The notes under the pieces: generated by a model
What the model saw: only the letters and a program-made list of their open reading frames with translations
Database searches by the model: none
What the model was told of the DNA's origin: nothing
Origin: Arthrobacter sp. MA-N2
Lineage (GTDB): Bacteria > Actinomycetota > Actinomycetes > Actinomycetales > Micrococcaceae
Assembly: GCF_000517125.1 (NCBI RefSeq)
Contig: NZ_KI912155.1
Coordinates: forward strand, 2,274,696-2,338,695
Direction of reading: 5' to 3'
DNA: 64,000 nt
Position numbers and translations under genes: made by a program
Part shown: positions 34,662 to 44,513 of the stretch, piece after piece
How positions within the stretch are numbered: the first letter of the stretch is position 1
Layout of the letters: every line of letters begins with the position of its first letter

Positions 34662-34931
34662 ATGGAAACGGACGCTCTGGTCCGAGCGGCATCTGGACGA
34701 AGCGGATTGATCCTGGGAGGCGCCTGGCTTGAGTTCGAGTCCGTTCTGGGGGGGCTCCGTGCTGTTCCTCGCCAAAATCCATCGCCAATTGACAGTGTTG
34801 CCTTATGGCAGCACGCCCTCGCAGGGAGGGCCCCTGAACGGGGGCCGGTGGTGAATAAGCCTTTGAGACCGAGGCTTCCCCCAGTCGCCACCGGCCCCTT
34901 CAGGAATCTGCCGAACGAGGGTCTGCGATGA
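34662..34931 (+). CDS. Possible 89-residue leader ORF overlapping the deacetylase-like gene
   Basis: The ATG at 34662 lies three bases after GGTCTC, exactly as in the leader ORF at 29492. The frame encodes METDALVRAASGRSG and onward with no known domain, and its TGA overlaps the deacetylase-like start by four bases (ATGA). The ORF spans a large hairpin (34841-34898). The shared layout with the other polysaccharide leader suggests a regulatory or coupling role. Protein function is unknown. Confidence 0.45.
   Translation: METDALVRAASGRSGLILGGAWLEFESVLGGLRAVPRQNPSPIDSVALWQHALAGRAPERGPVVNKPLRPRLPPVATGPFRNLPNEGLR
34841..34898 (+). promoter_or_regulatory. Nested leader hairpin with TGAGACC loop
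   Basis: A perfect 11-bp stem, GGGGCCGGTGG (34841-34851) with CCACCGGCCCC (34888-34898), encloses a second hairpin, AAGCCT/AGGCTT (34857-34862 and 34872-34877). The loop of the inner hairpin contains TGAGACC. This loop is fully complementary to GGTCTCA at 34653-34659. There is no T tract here, so it is more likely to act on translation than as a terminator. Confidence 0.6.
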
Positions 34932-36337
34932 GTTCCGAAGGGAAGGACCGCGCATCCGGCCCGGTCCGCACTTCCAGGAAACGGGCGGGCTTCTGGGCGG
35001 TCTCATGGGTGGCGGTGCTGCTCCTGTTAACGGGTACTGCCCCGCTGATCAATGGAAGCCGTGCTCCCGTAGATGGGGCCGGGAACGGTAGCCCCACGCC
35101 TTCCGCGCCGCTGTCCTCTGTCAGCCTCACGTTCGATGCCGGCAGGTCAAGCCAGATGGAAGCAGCCCGGATCTTGAAGGACCACGGCCTCCGCGGCACC
35201 TTTTTCATCGACTCGGGCTTTGTTGGTGCTCCTGGCTATATGACCATGGACAACCTACACAGCCTGGCGGCGGACCAGAATGAGATCGGTGGTCATACCG
35301 TCACGCTTGCCGATGTGACCTCGGTAGAGCCTGACGAAGCGTCACGGCAGATCTGCGACGATCGGGTGAACCTGACGGATTGGGGCTTTAAGGTCACGTC
35401 CTTCGCCTACCCGTTCGCGGCCTCATCGGCTCCGGCGGAAAGAATCGTCGCTGGATGCGGCTACAACAGCGCCCGGGGTCTCGGCGAAATCCACACGCCC
35501 CTTGACTGTGCGGGCTGCGTTGCCGCAGAAAGCGTCCGGCCCGCAGACCTTTTCCGAACACGGGCAGCATCAGAGGTCGGCAGCGCTTGGACCTTGGCAA
35601 ACCTTGAGGCGACGGTAGAGCAAGCGGAAAAAGCCGGAGGCTGGTTGCAGCTGGCCTTCTACGACATAGATGACAGCGGCAGTCCCCGCTCCGTCAGCCC
35701 GGCCTTGTTCGAACAATTCGCCACCTGGCTGGCAGCGACGACCGGAACAGGGACAATGGCCGTGCGCACGGTACATGAGGTGATCGGTGGCGTGGCGCAA
35801 GCGGTGGTGAACGGGCCGGTACCTGCACCGGCGGCACCGGGCAAAAACGCCATTCGGAATCCTGGACTGGAAACCATCGGTAAGTATGGCTTGCCCCAAT
35901 GCTGGCAGGTTTCGTCTTACGGCAAGAATGCCGCCGTGCTCAGCACCTTGACTCCGGGGCACAGCGGTGAGGTGGCCCGACGCCTGGACGTGACGGAATA
36001 TGCGTCCGGTGACGCGAAATTGCTTCCCGTCCTCGATCTTGGAGCATGCGCCCCGAGCGTGAGTGCCGGCCATAGCTATTCACTTCGTGCGTGGTATCAG
36101 TCCACCGCGAAGACCCAATTTGAAGTGTATTACCGGAACAAGCTCGGTACGTGGACCTACTGGACGGCCAGTCCGTGGTTTGCAGCAAACACCAGCTACG
36201 AACAAGCGATCTGGCAGACCCCGCCGGTTCCTGCCGGCGCTGAGGCAATCAGCTTTGGCTTGAACCTCTTCAGCGATGGCCAGCTTGCTACCGATGATTA
36301 CGAGATGTACGACACAATTGGAGCTCCGTCGCCGTGA
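34928..36337 (+). CDS. Polysaccharide deacetylase-like protein with degenerate active site
   Basis: The 469-residue protein has an N-terminal membrane helix (about residues 23-40), a NodB-type deacetylase domain (about 62-270) and a C-terminal beta-rich, carbohydrate-binding-like domain (about 310-465). The fold is clear from VSLTFDAG, GTFFIDSGFVG, EIGGHTVTLADV and SFAYPFA. In active enzymes the first motif is TFDDG and the second HTxxH. Here the metal-binding second Asp is Ala (A71) and the second His is Leu (L127), leaving only H123 of the metal triad. Catalysis is therefore doubtful, and a glycan-binding or scaffold role is possible. The stop overlaps the GT2 start as GTGA, giving a PgaB-PgaC-like pair. 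Confidence 0.85.
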   Translation: MSSEGKDRASGPVRTSRKRAGFWAVSWVAVLLLLTGTAPLINGSRAPVDGAGNGSPTPSAPLSSVSLTFDAGRSSQMEAARILKDHGLRGTFFIDSGFVGAPGYMTMDNLHSLAADQNEIGGHTVTLADVTSVEPDEASRQICDDRVNLTDWGFKVTSFAYPFAASSAPAERIVAGCGYNSARGLGEIHTPLDCAGCVAAESVRPADLFRTRAASEVGSAWTLANLEATVEQAEKAGGWLQLAFYDIDDSGSPRSVSPALFEQFATWLAATTGTGTMAVRTVHEVIGGVAQAVVNGPVPAPAAPGKNAIRNPGLETIGKYGLPQCWQVSSYGKNAAVLSTLTPGHSGEVARRLDVTEYASGDAKLLPVLDLGACAPSVSAGHSYSLRAWYQSTAKTQFEVYYRNKLGTWTYWTASPWFAANTSYEQAIWQTPPVPAGAEAISFGLNLFSDGQLATDDYEMYDTIGAPSP

Positions 36338-37707
36338 TACTTCTTTCAATCTTTTTGGTTCTGGGGATCAGCACGATTTTTTGGTCGGTGGCCGGGCTTG
36401 TCCGCTTGGTGGGGGAGCGGTGGTGGCGCGTCCGGGAATTGTCCAGGCGGGCCCGCGACCGGATCTATCTGCAGTTTGGCGGCAAGGCGCCGATCCCACG
36501 ACGGGCACGCCACCGTTCAAAAGGAGCACGGATCTATCCTTCGAACGTCGCGGTCCTCGTGGCTGCCCACAATGAGGCCCTCGTCATCAAGGAAACAATC
36601 CTTGCCGCGTCAGCTTTGGTTCCGCGACGCAACATCCACGTCATATCGGACATGTCCACTGACGACACCGCCGCCATCGCGCGGGCAGCCGGGGTAAAAG
36701 TCCTCGAGCTCGAACCGAATCGCGGTAAAGCGGGTGCGCTCGCGGCAGGCATCGCCCATTTTGATCTGTGCAAGCGGTTCAAGGTGGTCATGCTCTTGGA
36801 CGCCGACACCCGCCCGTCTCCGGACTACCTCGAAACCGGCCTGCCGCTGTTTTCCGATCCCACGGTGGTCGCCGTCGCGGGACGCGCCAAGTCGATCATG
36901 AGCCCCGCACCCCCAACGGCGATGGGCCGCTTCCTGGTGGCTTACCGGGAGCGTTTGTACATCGTGGTTCAATTGCTGCTCAAATACGGCCAAGCATCCC
37001 GCGGCGCGAATGTCGTCTCGATCGTTCCGGGATTCGCCAGCATGTACAGAACCAGCGCGCTCGCAAAGATCGAGGTCTTGGCGCCCGGCCTGGTGATCGA
37101 AGACTTCAACATGACGTTCGAAATCCACGCGAAGAAGCTGGGGCGAATTGCGTTCCATCCAGGGGCAGCTGTCGCCTATACGCAGGATCCGGACAATCTG
37201 AAGGACTACATCAAGCAGGTGCGTCGTTGGATCCTTGGCTTCTGGCAGACCGTCAGGCGGCACGGCCTGCAATTCAGCAAGTTCTGGTTTGTCCTGGGCC
37301 TTTACATCGTTGAGCTCGTTGCAAGCTGCATCTTCTTTGTGCTGTTGGTGCCCGCGTTCCTCCTGTCGTCCGTCGCCGCCGTCGAGGTGTGGATCTTTGG
37401 GAATCGATCGGACGTCTTTGTCTTCCTCTCCGGCGTCCTGCGGCCGCAGGACGTCCTGATCGGAGTCTTCCTGCCGGACCTTGTCTTGACAGTGCTTGCC
37501 GCTGTTTCGATGCGCAGCGCGCGCTTCTTGTTGCTGGCTCCCTTGTTTCCGTTCATGCGGATCCTGGACGCCGTCATCTGCCTCCAAGTACTGCCTAAGG
37601 CATATTCGTCGCGCTCGTCGGGGGTTTGGGTCAGCCCGGTTCGGAGGGTTCAACGCACCCCTCAGGGGATCAACGTACCCGAACGGTCCGTCGTGAGGAC
37701 CGGCTAG
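36334..37707 (+). CDS. Processive family 2 glycosyltransferase (polysaccharide synthase)
   Basis: The 457-residue integral membrane enzyme has one N-terminal helix, a cytoplasmic GT2 domain and several C-terminal helices (about residues 310-420). All processive GT2 motifs are present: VAAHNE (77-81), SDMSTDD (first Asp), LLDADTRP (DxD at 156-158), VIEDFNMT (catalytic ED at 256-257) and QVRRW (295-299). It resembles PgaC/IcaA and hyaluronan-type synthases that polymerise and export a sugar chain in one step. It starts with GTG overlapping the deacetylase-like stop by four bases. Probable donors are UDP-GlcNAc or the uronic sugar from the dehydrogenase-epimerase pair; this is inferred. Confidence 0.9.
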   Translation: MILLSIFLVLGISTIFWSVAGLVRLVGERWWRVRELSRRARDRIYLQFGGKAPIPRRARHRSKGARIYPSNVAVLVAAHNEALVIKETILAASALVPRRNIHVISDMSTDDTAAIARAAGVKVLELEPNRGKAGALAAGIAHFDLCKRFKVVMLLDADTRPSPDYLETGLPLFSDPTVVAVAGRAKSIMSPAPPTAMGRFLVAYRERLYIVVQLLLKYGQASRGANVVSIVPGFASMYRTSALAKIEVLAPGLVIEDFNMTFEIHAKKLGRIAFHPGAAVAYTQDPDNLKDYIKQVRRWILGFWQTVRRHGLQFSKFWFVLGLYIVELVASCIFFVLLVPAFLLSSVAAVEVWIFGNRSDVFVFLSGVLRPQDVLIGVFLPDLVLTVLAAVSMRSARFLLLAPLFPFMRILDAVICLQVLPKAYSSRSSGVWVSPVRRVQRTPQGINVPERSVVRTG

Positions 37708-37744
37708 GGGTTCAGGCTGTCCGGACAACCGGCCCGGGCACACG

Positions 37745-37787
37745 GACGCCCATGCCCGCAGCCTGTGATGGCCGGGACATGGGCGTC
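37745..37787. terminator. Bidirectional hairpin between convergent genes
   Basis: GACGCCCATG-CCCG pairs with CGGGA-CATGGGCGTC, a 14-bp stem with one bulge. It lies midway between the GT2 stop and the convergent secreted-protein gene. There is no strong T tract on either side. Confidence 0.6.
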
Positions 37788-37836
37788 GGTGTAGCTCCCG
37801 GGGAATGACCCTCAGGTCAAAGGAACGCGCGTGGTG

Positions 37837-38907
37837 TTAGTTGGTCACTCCCGAAGTGGTGACAACAGTGAGCCACGGACCGGCCGGCACGCTGGCACGG
37901 TCAACGAAACGCCACGACACGTGGTCGTTGTCGCCATTCAACTCGGCGAAACCGAGGCAGCCGTTCAGTGCCGGGGAGACATCCATGCCGGCGCCTTGGC
38001 TCGGGTCGCCGGAGAATTGCTTGTTGACGGGACGGGCGTTGTTCGCCCCGAAGACGTAGGCGGAGTCGTGGTAGAGGGAACCGCTGGAGGGGCCCGCATC
38101 TTCAACCTGTCCGTAGCAGACGCCGCCGTTGGGGCCCGTGATCTGGACCCAAGCGTTCTTCATGTAGCTGTAGTTCGAGTCCGCGCAATGGTTGACGCCT
38201 GTCTTGGCGTTGTCTGCGGCGGCCCACGGGATCACTTTGCAACGCTCTGCGAAAGCGACGCTGTCATTGACATCGTCGTAGGGCAGATCCAGGTAGAACG
38301 GGTTTTGCAACGGCTTGGGCTGGTGCAACGGGAAGTACCCGTTGCTGGCGACCCGCTGTTCGGTGGCGCACTTGAAACTCGTGCCGGTTCCGGAACTCAC
38401 GCCATCGCAACCACCGTAGGGGCTACCCGGGCAGCCACTCGCCCCGGCAGGGGTGGTTCCGAGGTTGACTCCGGTGTGCTGGAGGGCCCACTGGCCGTTG
38501 AAAGTGGAGCAGACTTGCGAACCATCCGAGAGGTTTGCATTGAAGATTTCGCCGACCCAGAAAGTGGTGCTCACGATGTTGGTGTGCAGCGGGTAGGTTC
38601 CCGTGGCCGGCGCGGGAGCGGGTGCCGCGACGGGCGTAGTGGGGGCTGCGGTGGCGGGTGCGGGTGCCGGCGCGGCTACGGCGGGCGGGCTTGAGGGCGT
38701 CGCAACCGGAACCTTGCTCGACGTGGACGTCGGCGTCGGCGTCGAAGTGCGCGTGGAGGAGGGGGAAGCCGAAGGACTGGGGCGCGCTGAAGTCCGGTCG
38801 CCTGCCTGGTAGGAGGACTTGTGTGACGACTGGACGGCGGAGATGGTAGCTAGCCCGCCGAAGGCCAGAAGCGCCACGGCTATGAGTGCGGTGAACAGGT
38901 GTTTCAT
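37837..38907 (-). CDS. Secreted protein of unknown function, paralogue of the 32258-33049 product
   Basis: The 356-residue protein has an N-terminal signal or anchor helix (LFTALIAVALLAFGGLATI) and a linker rich in Pro, Thr, Ser and Ala (about residues 40-100). A domain sharing STTFWVGEIFN, QNPFYLDLPYDDVND, CYGQVEDAGP, ARPVNKQF, GAGMDVSPALNGCLGF and VPAGPWL with the protein at 32258-33049 follows. It has more Cys residues than its paralogue, fitting disulfides outside the cell. The two paralogues flank the GH18, deacetylase and GT2 genes. Function is unknown. A double-psi beta-barrel or expansin-like glycan-binding role is a guess. Confidence 0.75.
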   Translation of the reverse strand: MKHLFTALIAVALLAFGGLATISAVQSSHKSSYQAGDRTSARPSPSASPSSTRTSTPTPTSTSSKVPVATPSSPPAVAAPAPAPATAAPTTPVAAPAPAPATGTYPLHTNIVSTTFWVGEIFNANLSDGSQVCSTFNGQWALQHTGVNLGTTPAGASGCPGSPYGGCDGVSSGTGTSFKCATEQRVASNGYFPLHQPKPLQNPFYLDLPYDDVNDSVAFAERCKVIPWAAADNAKTGVNHCADSNYSYMKNAWVQITGPNGGVCYGQVEDAGPSSGSLYHDSAYVFGANNARPVNKQFSGDPSQGAGMDVSPALNGCLGFAELNGDNDHVSWRFVDRASVPAGPWLTVVTTSGVTN

Positions 38908-39337
38908 ATTTTGGGTGACATATCTGTTGGGGACATAGACATACGAGACCTAGGCAATGAAAAGCGCTATCTGCAGGCAAAAATGCCGCAGCGTCATACA
39001 CGGCCAAATGGTGTGTGCACGACAGAGTCGTTACGGAAATCGGCTGCGCTTCAACTCCCCAGAAGTAGCCAGCCGGAACTTACTCTTGCGGGACCAGCAT
39101 ACACAGTCAGATCACAGGACGGTAACAGCGGCTATAAATCCGGGGTCGTGCCGTCGCCGCCGGACCCCTCCCAGGCGCTCCGTGGAGCGCGGATGCCTGG
39201 TGCAAGTAGCCCGGGAAAACCAAGTAGTTACCACTCAATCCAGGACAGAAACCCGCAGGTAACGTTTGGAAAAGACACCGGTCCATGCCGCGGCCGTCAG
39301 GAACACGTGTCCGGCGGCCCAAAGATGAGACAGGACC
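38908..39337. promoter_or_regulatory. 430-bp divergent intergenic region before LAL regulator 5
   Basis: No convincing gene is seen. It carries ATACGAG (38941-38947), a TATAAAT (39133-39139) that could be a -10 for the downstream regulator, and a nested palindrome (GCGCTCCGTGGAGCGC at 39175-39190, flanked by CCAGGC and GCCTGG). A frame that ends at 39351 overlaps the regulator start, but its composition does not look coding. Confidence 0.35.
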
Positions 39338-41998
39338 ATGGACGATACTGAAGGGACCCACACCTCGCCCCCGATCATTCGGGCAGCCGAGCTTCAAGAG
39401 ATTGTTATTGCTTTGTCAGGGCCGGAACCAGCCGGGATAGTCATTTCAGGTCCGGGCGGCTCGGGCATGACCACCCTCTTGGACGCCGCCGCTTCGGTTC
39501 TGCGCGGGTCCTTCAGCGTGATCGCCCACAACGTCTCCGAGTCTTTCGCGGAGATTCCGTGTGGAATCGCCATGGCCCTGGTTCCGGACCTCCCAGCCCG
39601 GTCCAAGGTGTGGCCGGGTTCCATCGTTGCGGCTTGCCGCAAGGCAGTGCGGGGCGCCGCGACTCCGGGGACCTCGGCGTTGCTGGTTCTGGACAACATC
39701 GACTTCCTGGACGACATGTCGTTGTGGCTTCTGAACCAGCTGCTTGTTGAACCGGACATCCGCATGATTGCCACCCACCGCTCAGACCGGCCCTTGCGAA
39801 TGGAGCTGATGGAGTCGGTGGTTTCGCGGCAGCTGTCGGTCGTGACATTGGACGATCTCACGCAAGAGCAGCTTCGTGAATTCCTTGAAGACCGACTCAG
39901 CGGACGCGTGGCGCACAGCATGGTCCGTGATATCCATGCCCTGACGGGAGGAAACCTGCAGACCGCGAAGTTGCTTCTGGATGAAGCCGCGGCGCGTGGA
40001 GAGATCGTGGAGCAGGCTGATTCCTGGATGCTGTCCGGACCGATCCGCTCGGACGGTTCCCAGGTGTTCGAGCTGACGCGGCACCGCCTTGAGGGATATT
40101 CCGTGCCGCAGCGGCAGGTTGTCGACCTGCTGGCCGTGGGGGAGCCGATACCACTGGCCGTCCTTGAACAGCTGGCCCAGAAGCGTTCCGTCGATGCGCT
40201 TCGGGGCGACGGAACGATCCGTGTTCAGCTCAACAACCAGGAGGCAGCATCGCTCAGCCACGCCATCGAGGGCAGGCTGGCCCGGCAGCAGCTGGGACCT
40301 GCCAGGATCCTTGAACTTCGGAGGGACATCCACCAGGCGTCCGAACCGGTTGCCGATGACTCCCTGTGGGCGTTGTTCCGCCGCGTGGACCTCGAACAGG
40401 CAAGCGGTTTGCCCGTCTCCGACGCGGACCTTCTGGCCGTGGCCATCGCCGCGAACGACATTCATGACAATCGGAGGGCGCGCCGGTCTGCGGAAGCGGT
40501 GCGGGCGCCGGGATTAGCACTGCTTGCAGGAGTGGAGCTGGCGCGGGCCCTTTATCAAACGAGAGATTATTCCGGGGCTGTGACAGTCCTGAAAGGTTTG
40601 GTGGCAAACACCCAGGACGTCCTGACGGTGGACTTCGCCCACGCCGTATGGATGCTGCTGCACGCACTTCTGCCAACATCTCCCGGATCGAATGTGCTGC
40701 AGGCTGCGCTTGAGGACGCACGACGGCGGGTGGAGACTGCCGCCGTCGGGATCCAGCCGGGCGATCCGGCGTTTCTTGAGCTATCGGCTGTCCGGGACGA
40801 GCTGGAGGTTCTCCAGCTGTATCTCGATGCCCAGAACGGTAGCTGGCCGTCATCCGGCGGCGAGCTTTTCCAAAGGCTTTGCCACAGCCAATTGATCGAC
40901 CCGGGACTGCGTTCGGAGCGCCATCCACCACCTCCCACCCAGGCCGGCGTGCTCCTGATGGCGCTCGTCTCCCAAGGGCTGGCTGTCAGCGGGCGGTTCG
41001 CCGACGCCGTCGCCCTTTCCACTCTGGCACTGGAAGCCCTGGGGCGGTTGCCCCGGTGCCCCGTGGACTTCCATTCCACTGTGTTGACCATCCACGGGTC
41101 GAATTTGATCTGGCGCGGTCAATGGGGCGGTTCCGAGATGTTCTGCGCCGGCAGTTCCAGCTACAGCAACCGGACGAGCTATTTCGGCGGGGCGGCCCAC
41201 CTCTACAGGGCGCTTGTGCTTGCCAGGCAGGGCAGCCTGGAACTGGCTTGTGAGCAATTCCGCCAAGCCAGGGCCCGGCTGGACGAAGCTGACCCGGAGG
41301 GGCTTCTGCCACCGGCCCTTGGGGGACTTGCCGCAGCCGCGTGGTTGCTGGGCGATGTCGGCCAGGTGCGTCGCGCCCTCGCGGCCTACGATTCGCGCCG
41401 CAGCGGCGGGAACTATCTGGCCTCGCAGCTGGGCGAAAGCTATTCATCCGCAGCGCGTTCAGTGCTGATCGGGGCAGAACATTCACACCGGAAGCTTCTT
41501 CAACTCGCGGGTTCCGCCGCCAAGAAAGGGCATCGGGCGCTCGAAATGCTGAACCTCGGCCTGGCCGCCCGTACCGGTAGCCGTGGCTACCGGCGCCCGG
41601 GAGCCGGGGTATCGGAGGTGGTGTGGAGCGTCGAGTCCGGCATGCCATCGGGACAGGAAACGGGGCAGGAAATGGGAACAGGACAGCCACGCACAGGTGA
41701 GCCTCAGCAAGAATGGGCGTTCGGGCAGGAAGAGGGGTTTGAACATGACGAAGCCCACCCGGAAAGTCCGGAGACCGGATCCTCCGTTCTTCCCGGGATT
41801 GTCAAGCTCTCCCAGCGCGAACGCGAAGTGACTGCCTTGGTCGCTTCCGGGCTGAGCAGCGCGGAAGTGGCCGCGAGGTTAGGCATCGCCGTCAACACGG
41901 TCAACGCCCACCTCCAGCGGGTTTACGGCAAGCTCGGAGTGTCGCGCAGGCAGAAGCTCTCCGAGCTGTGGGACGAGTTGGCGAAGCCGGAGGAGTAG
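39338..41998 (+). CDS. LuxR-family LAL/MalT-type regulator 5 (Walker A Lys replaced by Met)
   Basis: The 886-residue protein has the same architecture as the four tandem regulators but is more divergent. The Walker A reads GPGGSGMT (residues 38-45), with Met in place of Lys, and the Walker B is LLVLDNIDFLDD. The C-terminal HTH (LSQREREVTALVASGLSSAEVA, then VNTVNAHLQRVY) has a recognition helix unlike the VRTVEGHLY of the others, so it may bind a different site. Before the HTH is a linker of about 50 residues rich in Gly, Gln and Glu. It ends the accessory block; sufS follows after 154 bp. Confidence 0.88.
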   Translation: MDDTEGTHTSPPIIRAAELQEIVIALSGPEPAGIVISGPGGSGMTTLLDAAASVLRGSFSVIAHNVSESFAEIPCGIAMALVPDLPARSKVWPGSIVAACRKAVRGAATPGTSALLVLDNIDFLDDMSLWLLNQLLVEPDIRMIATHRSDRPLRMELMESVVSRQLSVVTLDDLTQEQLREFLEDRLSGRVAHSMVRDIHALTGGNLQTAKLLLDEAAARGEIVEQADSWMLSGPIRSDGSQVFELTRHRLEGYSVPQRQVVDLLAVGEPIPLAVLEQLAQKRSVDALRGDGTIRVQLNNQEAASLSHAIEGRLARQQLGPARILELRRDIHQASEPVADDSLWALFRRVDLEQASGLPVSDADLLAVAIAANDIHDNRRARRSAEAVRAPGLALLAGVELARALYQTRDYSGAVTVLKGLVANTQDVLTVDFAHAVWMLLHALLPTSPGSNVLQAALEDARRRVETAAVGIQPGDPAFLELSAVRDELEVLQLYLDAQNGSWPSSGGELFQRLCHSQLIDPGLRSERHPPPPTQAGVLLMALVSQGLAVSGRFADAVALSTLALEALGRLPRCPVDFHSTVLTIHGSNLIWRGQWGGSEMFCAGSSSYSNRTSYFGGAAHLYRALVLARQGSLELACEQFRQARARLDEADPEGLLPPALGGLAAAAWLLGDVGQVRRALAAYDSRRSGGNYLASQLGESYSSAARSVLIGAEHSHRKLLQLAGSAAKKGHRALEMLNLGLAARTGSRGYRRPGAGVSEVVWSVESGMPSGQETGQEMGTGQPRTGEPQQEWAFGQEEGFEHDEAHPESPETGSSVLPGIVKLSQREREVTALVASGLSSAEVAARLGIAVNTVNAHLQRVYGKLGVSRRQKLSELWDELAKPEE

Positions 41999-42092
41999 TG
42001 CCGTAGTACCGCGGATGGCGGCCGCGAAGCCAATTGGTGGGACAATTACTAGGTGACGCCGCCACATCTGGCGGTCAGCCGCTCGTGACTGC

Positions 42093-43981
<1,889 letters not shown>

Positions 43982-43999
43982 TTCGGCGGCCCCCTGAGA

Positions 44000-44015
44000 C
44001 GAGTAGCGTTTACTC
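44000..44015 (+). promoter_or_regulatory. CGAGTAG motif upstream of a tiny membrane-protein gene
   Basis: CGAGTAG at 44000-44006 is followed by CGTTTACTC, giving GAGTA-N5-TACTC. It lies 50 bp before the 45-codon gene and just before an AT-rich CTATTTAAA. It matches the CGAGTAG found at 34528 and, on the other strand, at 44514. Confidence 0.3.
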
Positions 44016-44049
44016 TATTTAAACCCCGCCGCCGGATTTAGCCTTAAGC

Positions 44050-44187
44050 ATGATTACCTTGGAGAGCAGGCGGGAATGGCGCCAGAGTCAGCATCGGGTG
44101 CGCCGGGCGGAATTTGTGATTGTGGGAATGCTGATTGCCCTTGTTGCAGTAACAATACTTGCCGCTGTTGCTGGACTGATGCGCTGA
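44050..44187 (+). CDS. Tiny single-helix membrane protein (45 residues)
   Basis: The peptide starts MITLESRREWRQSQHRV, has a basic N-terminus and one membrane helix (FVIVGMLIALVAVTILAAV), and ends GLMR. There is no strong Shine-Dalgarno, but the charge-helix layout is typical of real small membrane proteins, and a perfect terminator follows. It faces a second tiny membrane protein on the other strand. No family is recognised. Confidence 0.5.
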   Translation: MITLESRREWRQSQHRVRRAEFVIVGMLIALVAVTILAAVAGLMR

Positions 44188-44235
44188 AGGCGTGAAGCTG
44201 GAACCGAGCCATTGAAAAACGGCTGGGACAAAGAA

Positions 44236-44270
44236 AAGCTCGGACCCGGGAAAGCGGTCCGAGCTTCTTT
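44236..44270. terminator. Intrinsic terminator between two tiny genes
   Basis: The 11-bp stem AAGCTCGGACC/GGTCCGAGCTT has an A-rich stretch on one side and CTTT on the other, so it can work in both directions. Confidence 0.85.
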
Positions 44271-44285
44271 GTACCGTTGGCTTAG

Positions 44286-44474
44286 TCATCGCATAGGTAT
44301 TGCTGCGATGAGCACCGAAATCGACATGAGCCCGAGAATCGCCCAGACAAAGATTAGCGACCAATTCTTTGTCGGTGCTTTTCTGTGGCTCCCGTGCCAC
44401 ACCCGTTCCATACTATTCGCGTCCATATCAGCAAGGTATTCCTGCCGATACGGCCCAAACAGCGTGCCGACCAC
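44286..44474 (-). CDS. Small single-helix membrane protein (62 residues)
   Basis: The GTG at 44474 gives MVGTLFGPYRQEYLADMD, a basic stretch (HGSHRKAPTKN), and a C-terminal membrane helix (LIFVWAILGLMSISVLIAA) ending IPMR. Internal starts at MDANSMERV or MERVWHGSH are possible. CGAGTAG lies 40-46 bp upstream. It is convergent with the 45-residue gene. No family is recognised. Confidence 0.6.
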   Translation of the reverse strand: MVGTLFGPYRQEYLADMDANSMERVWHGSHRKAPTKNWSLIFVWAILGLMSISVLIAAIPMR

Positions 44475-44513
44475 CCCAATTGCGCGTGGCCATTACTCCA
44501 TGTGAATTGTCGG

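Noticed and set aside
38957-39262. A 101-codon frame before LAL regulator 5.
   Set aside because: It is Arg/Cys/His-rich without a good Shine-Dalgarno or coding-like third-position bias, and it stops 75 bp before the regulator.
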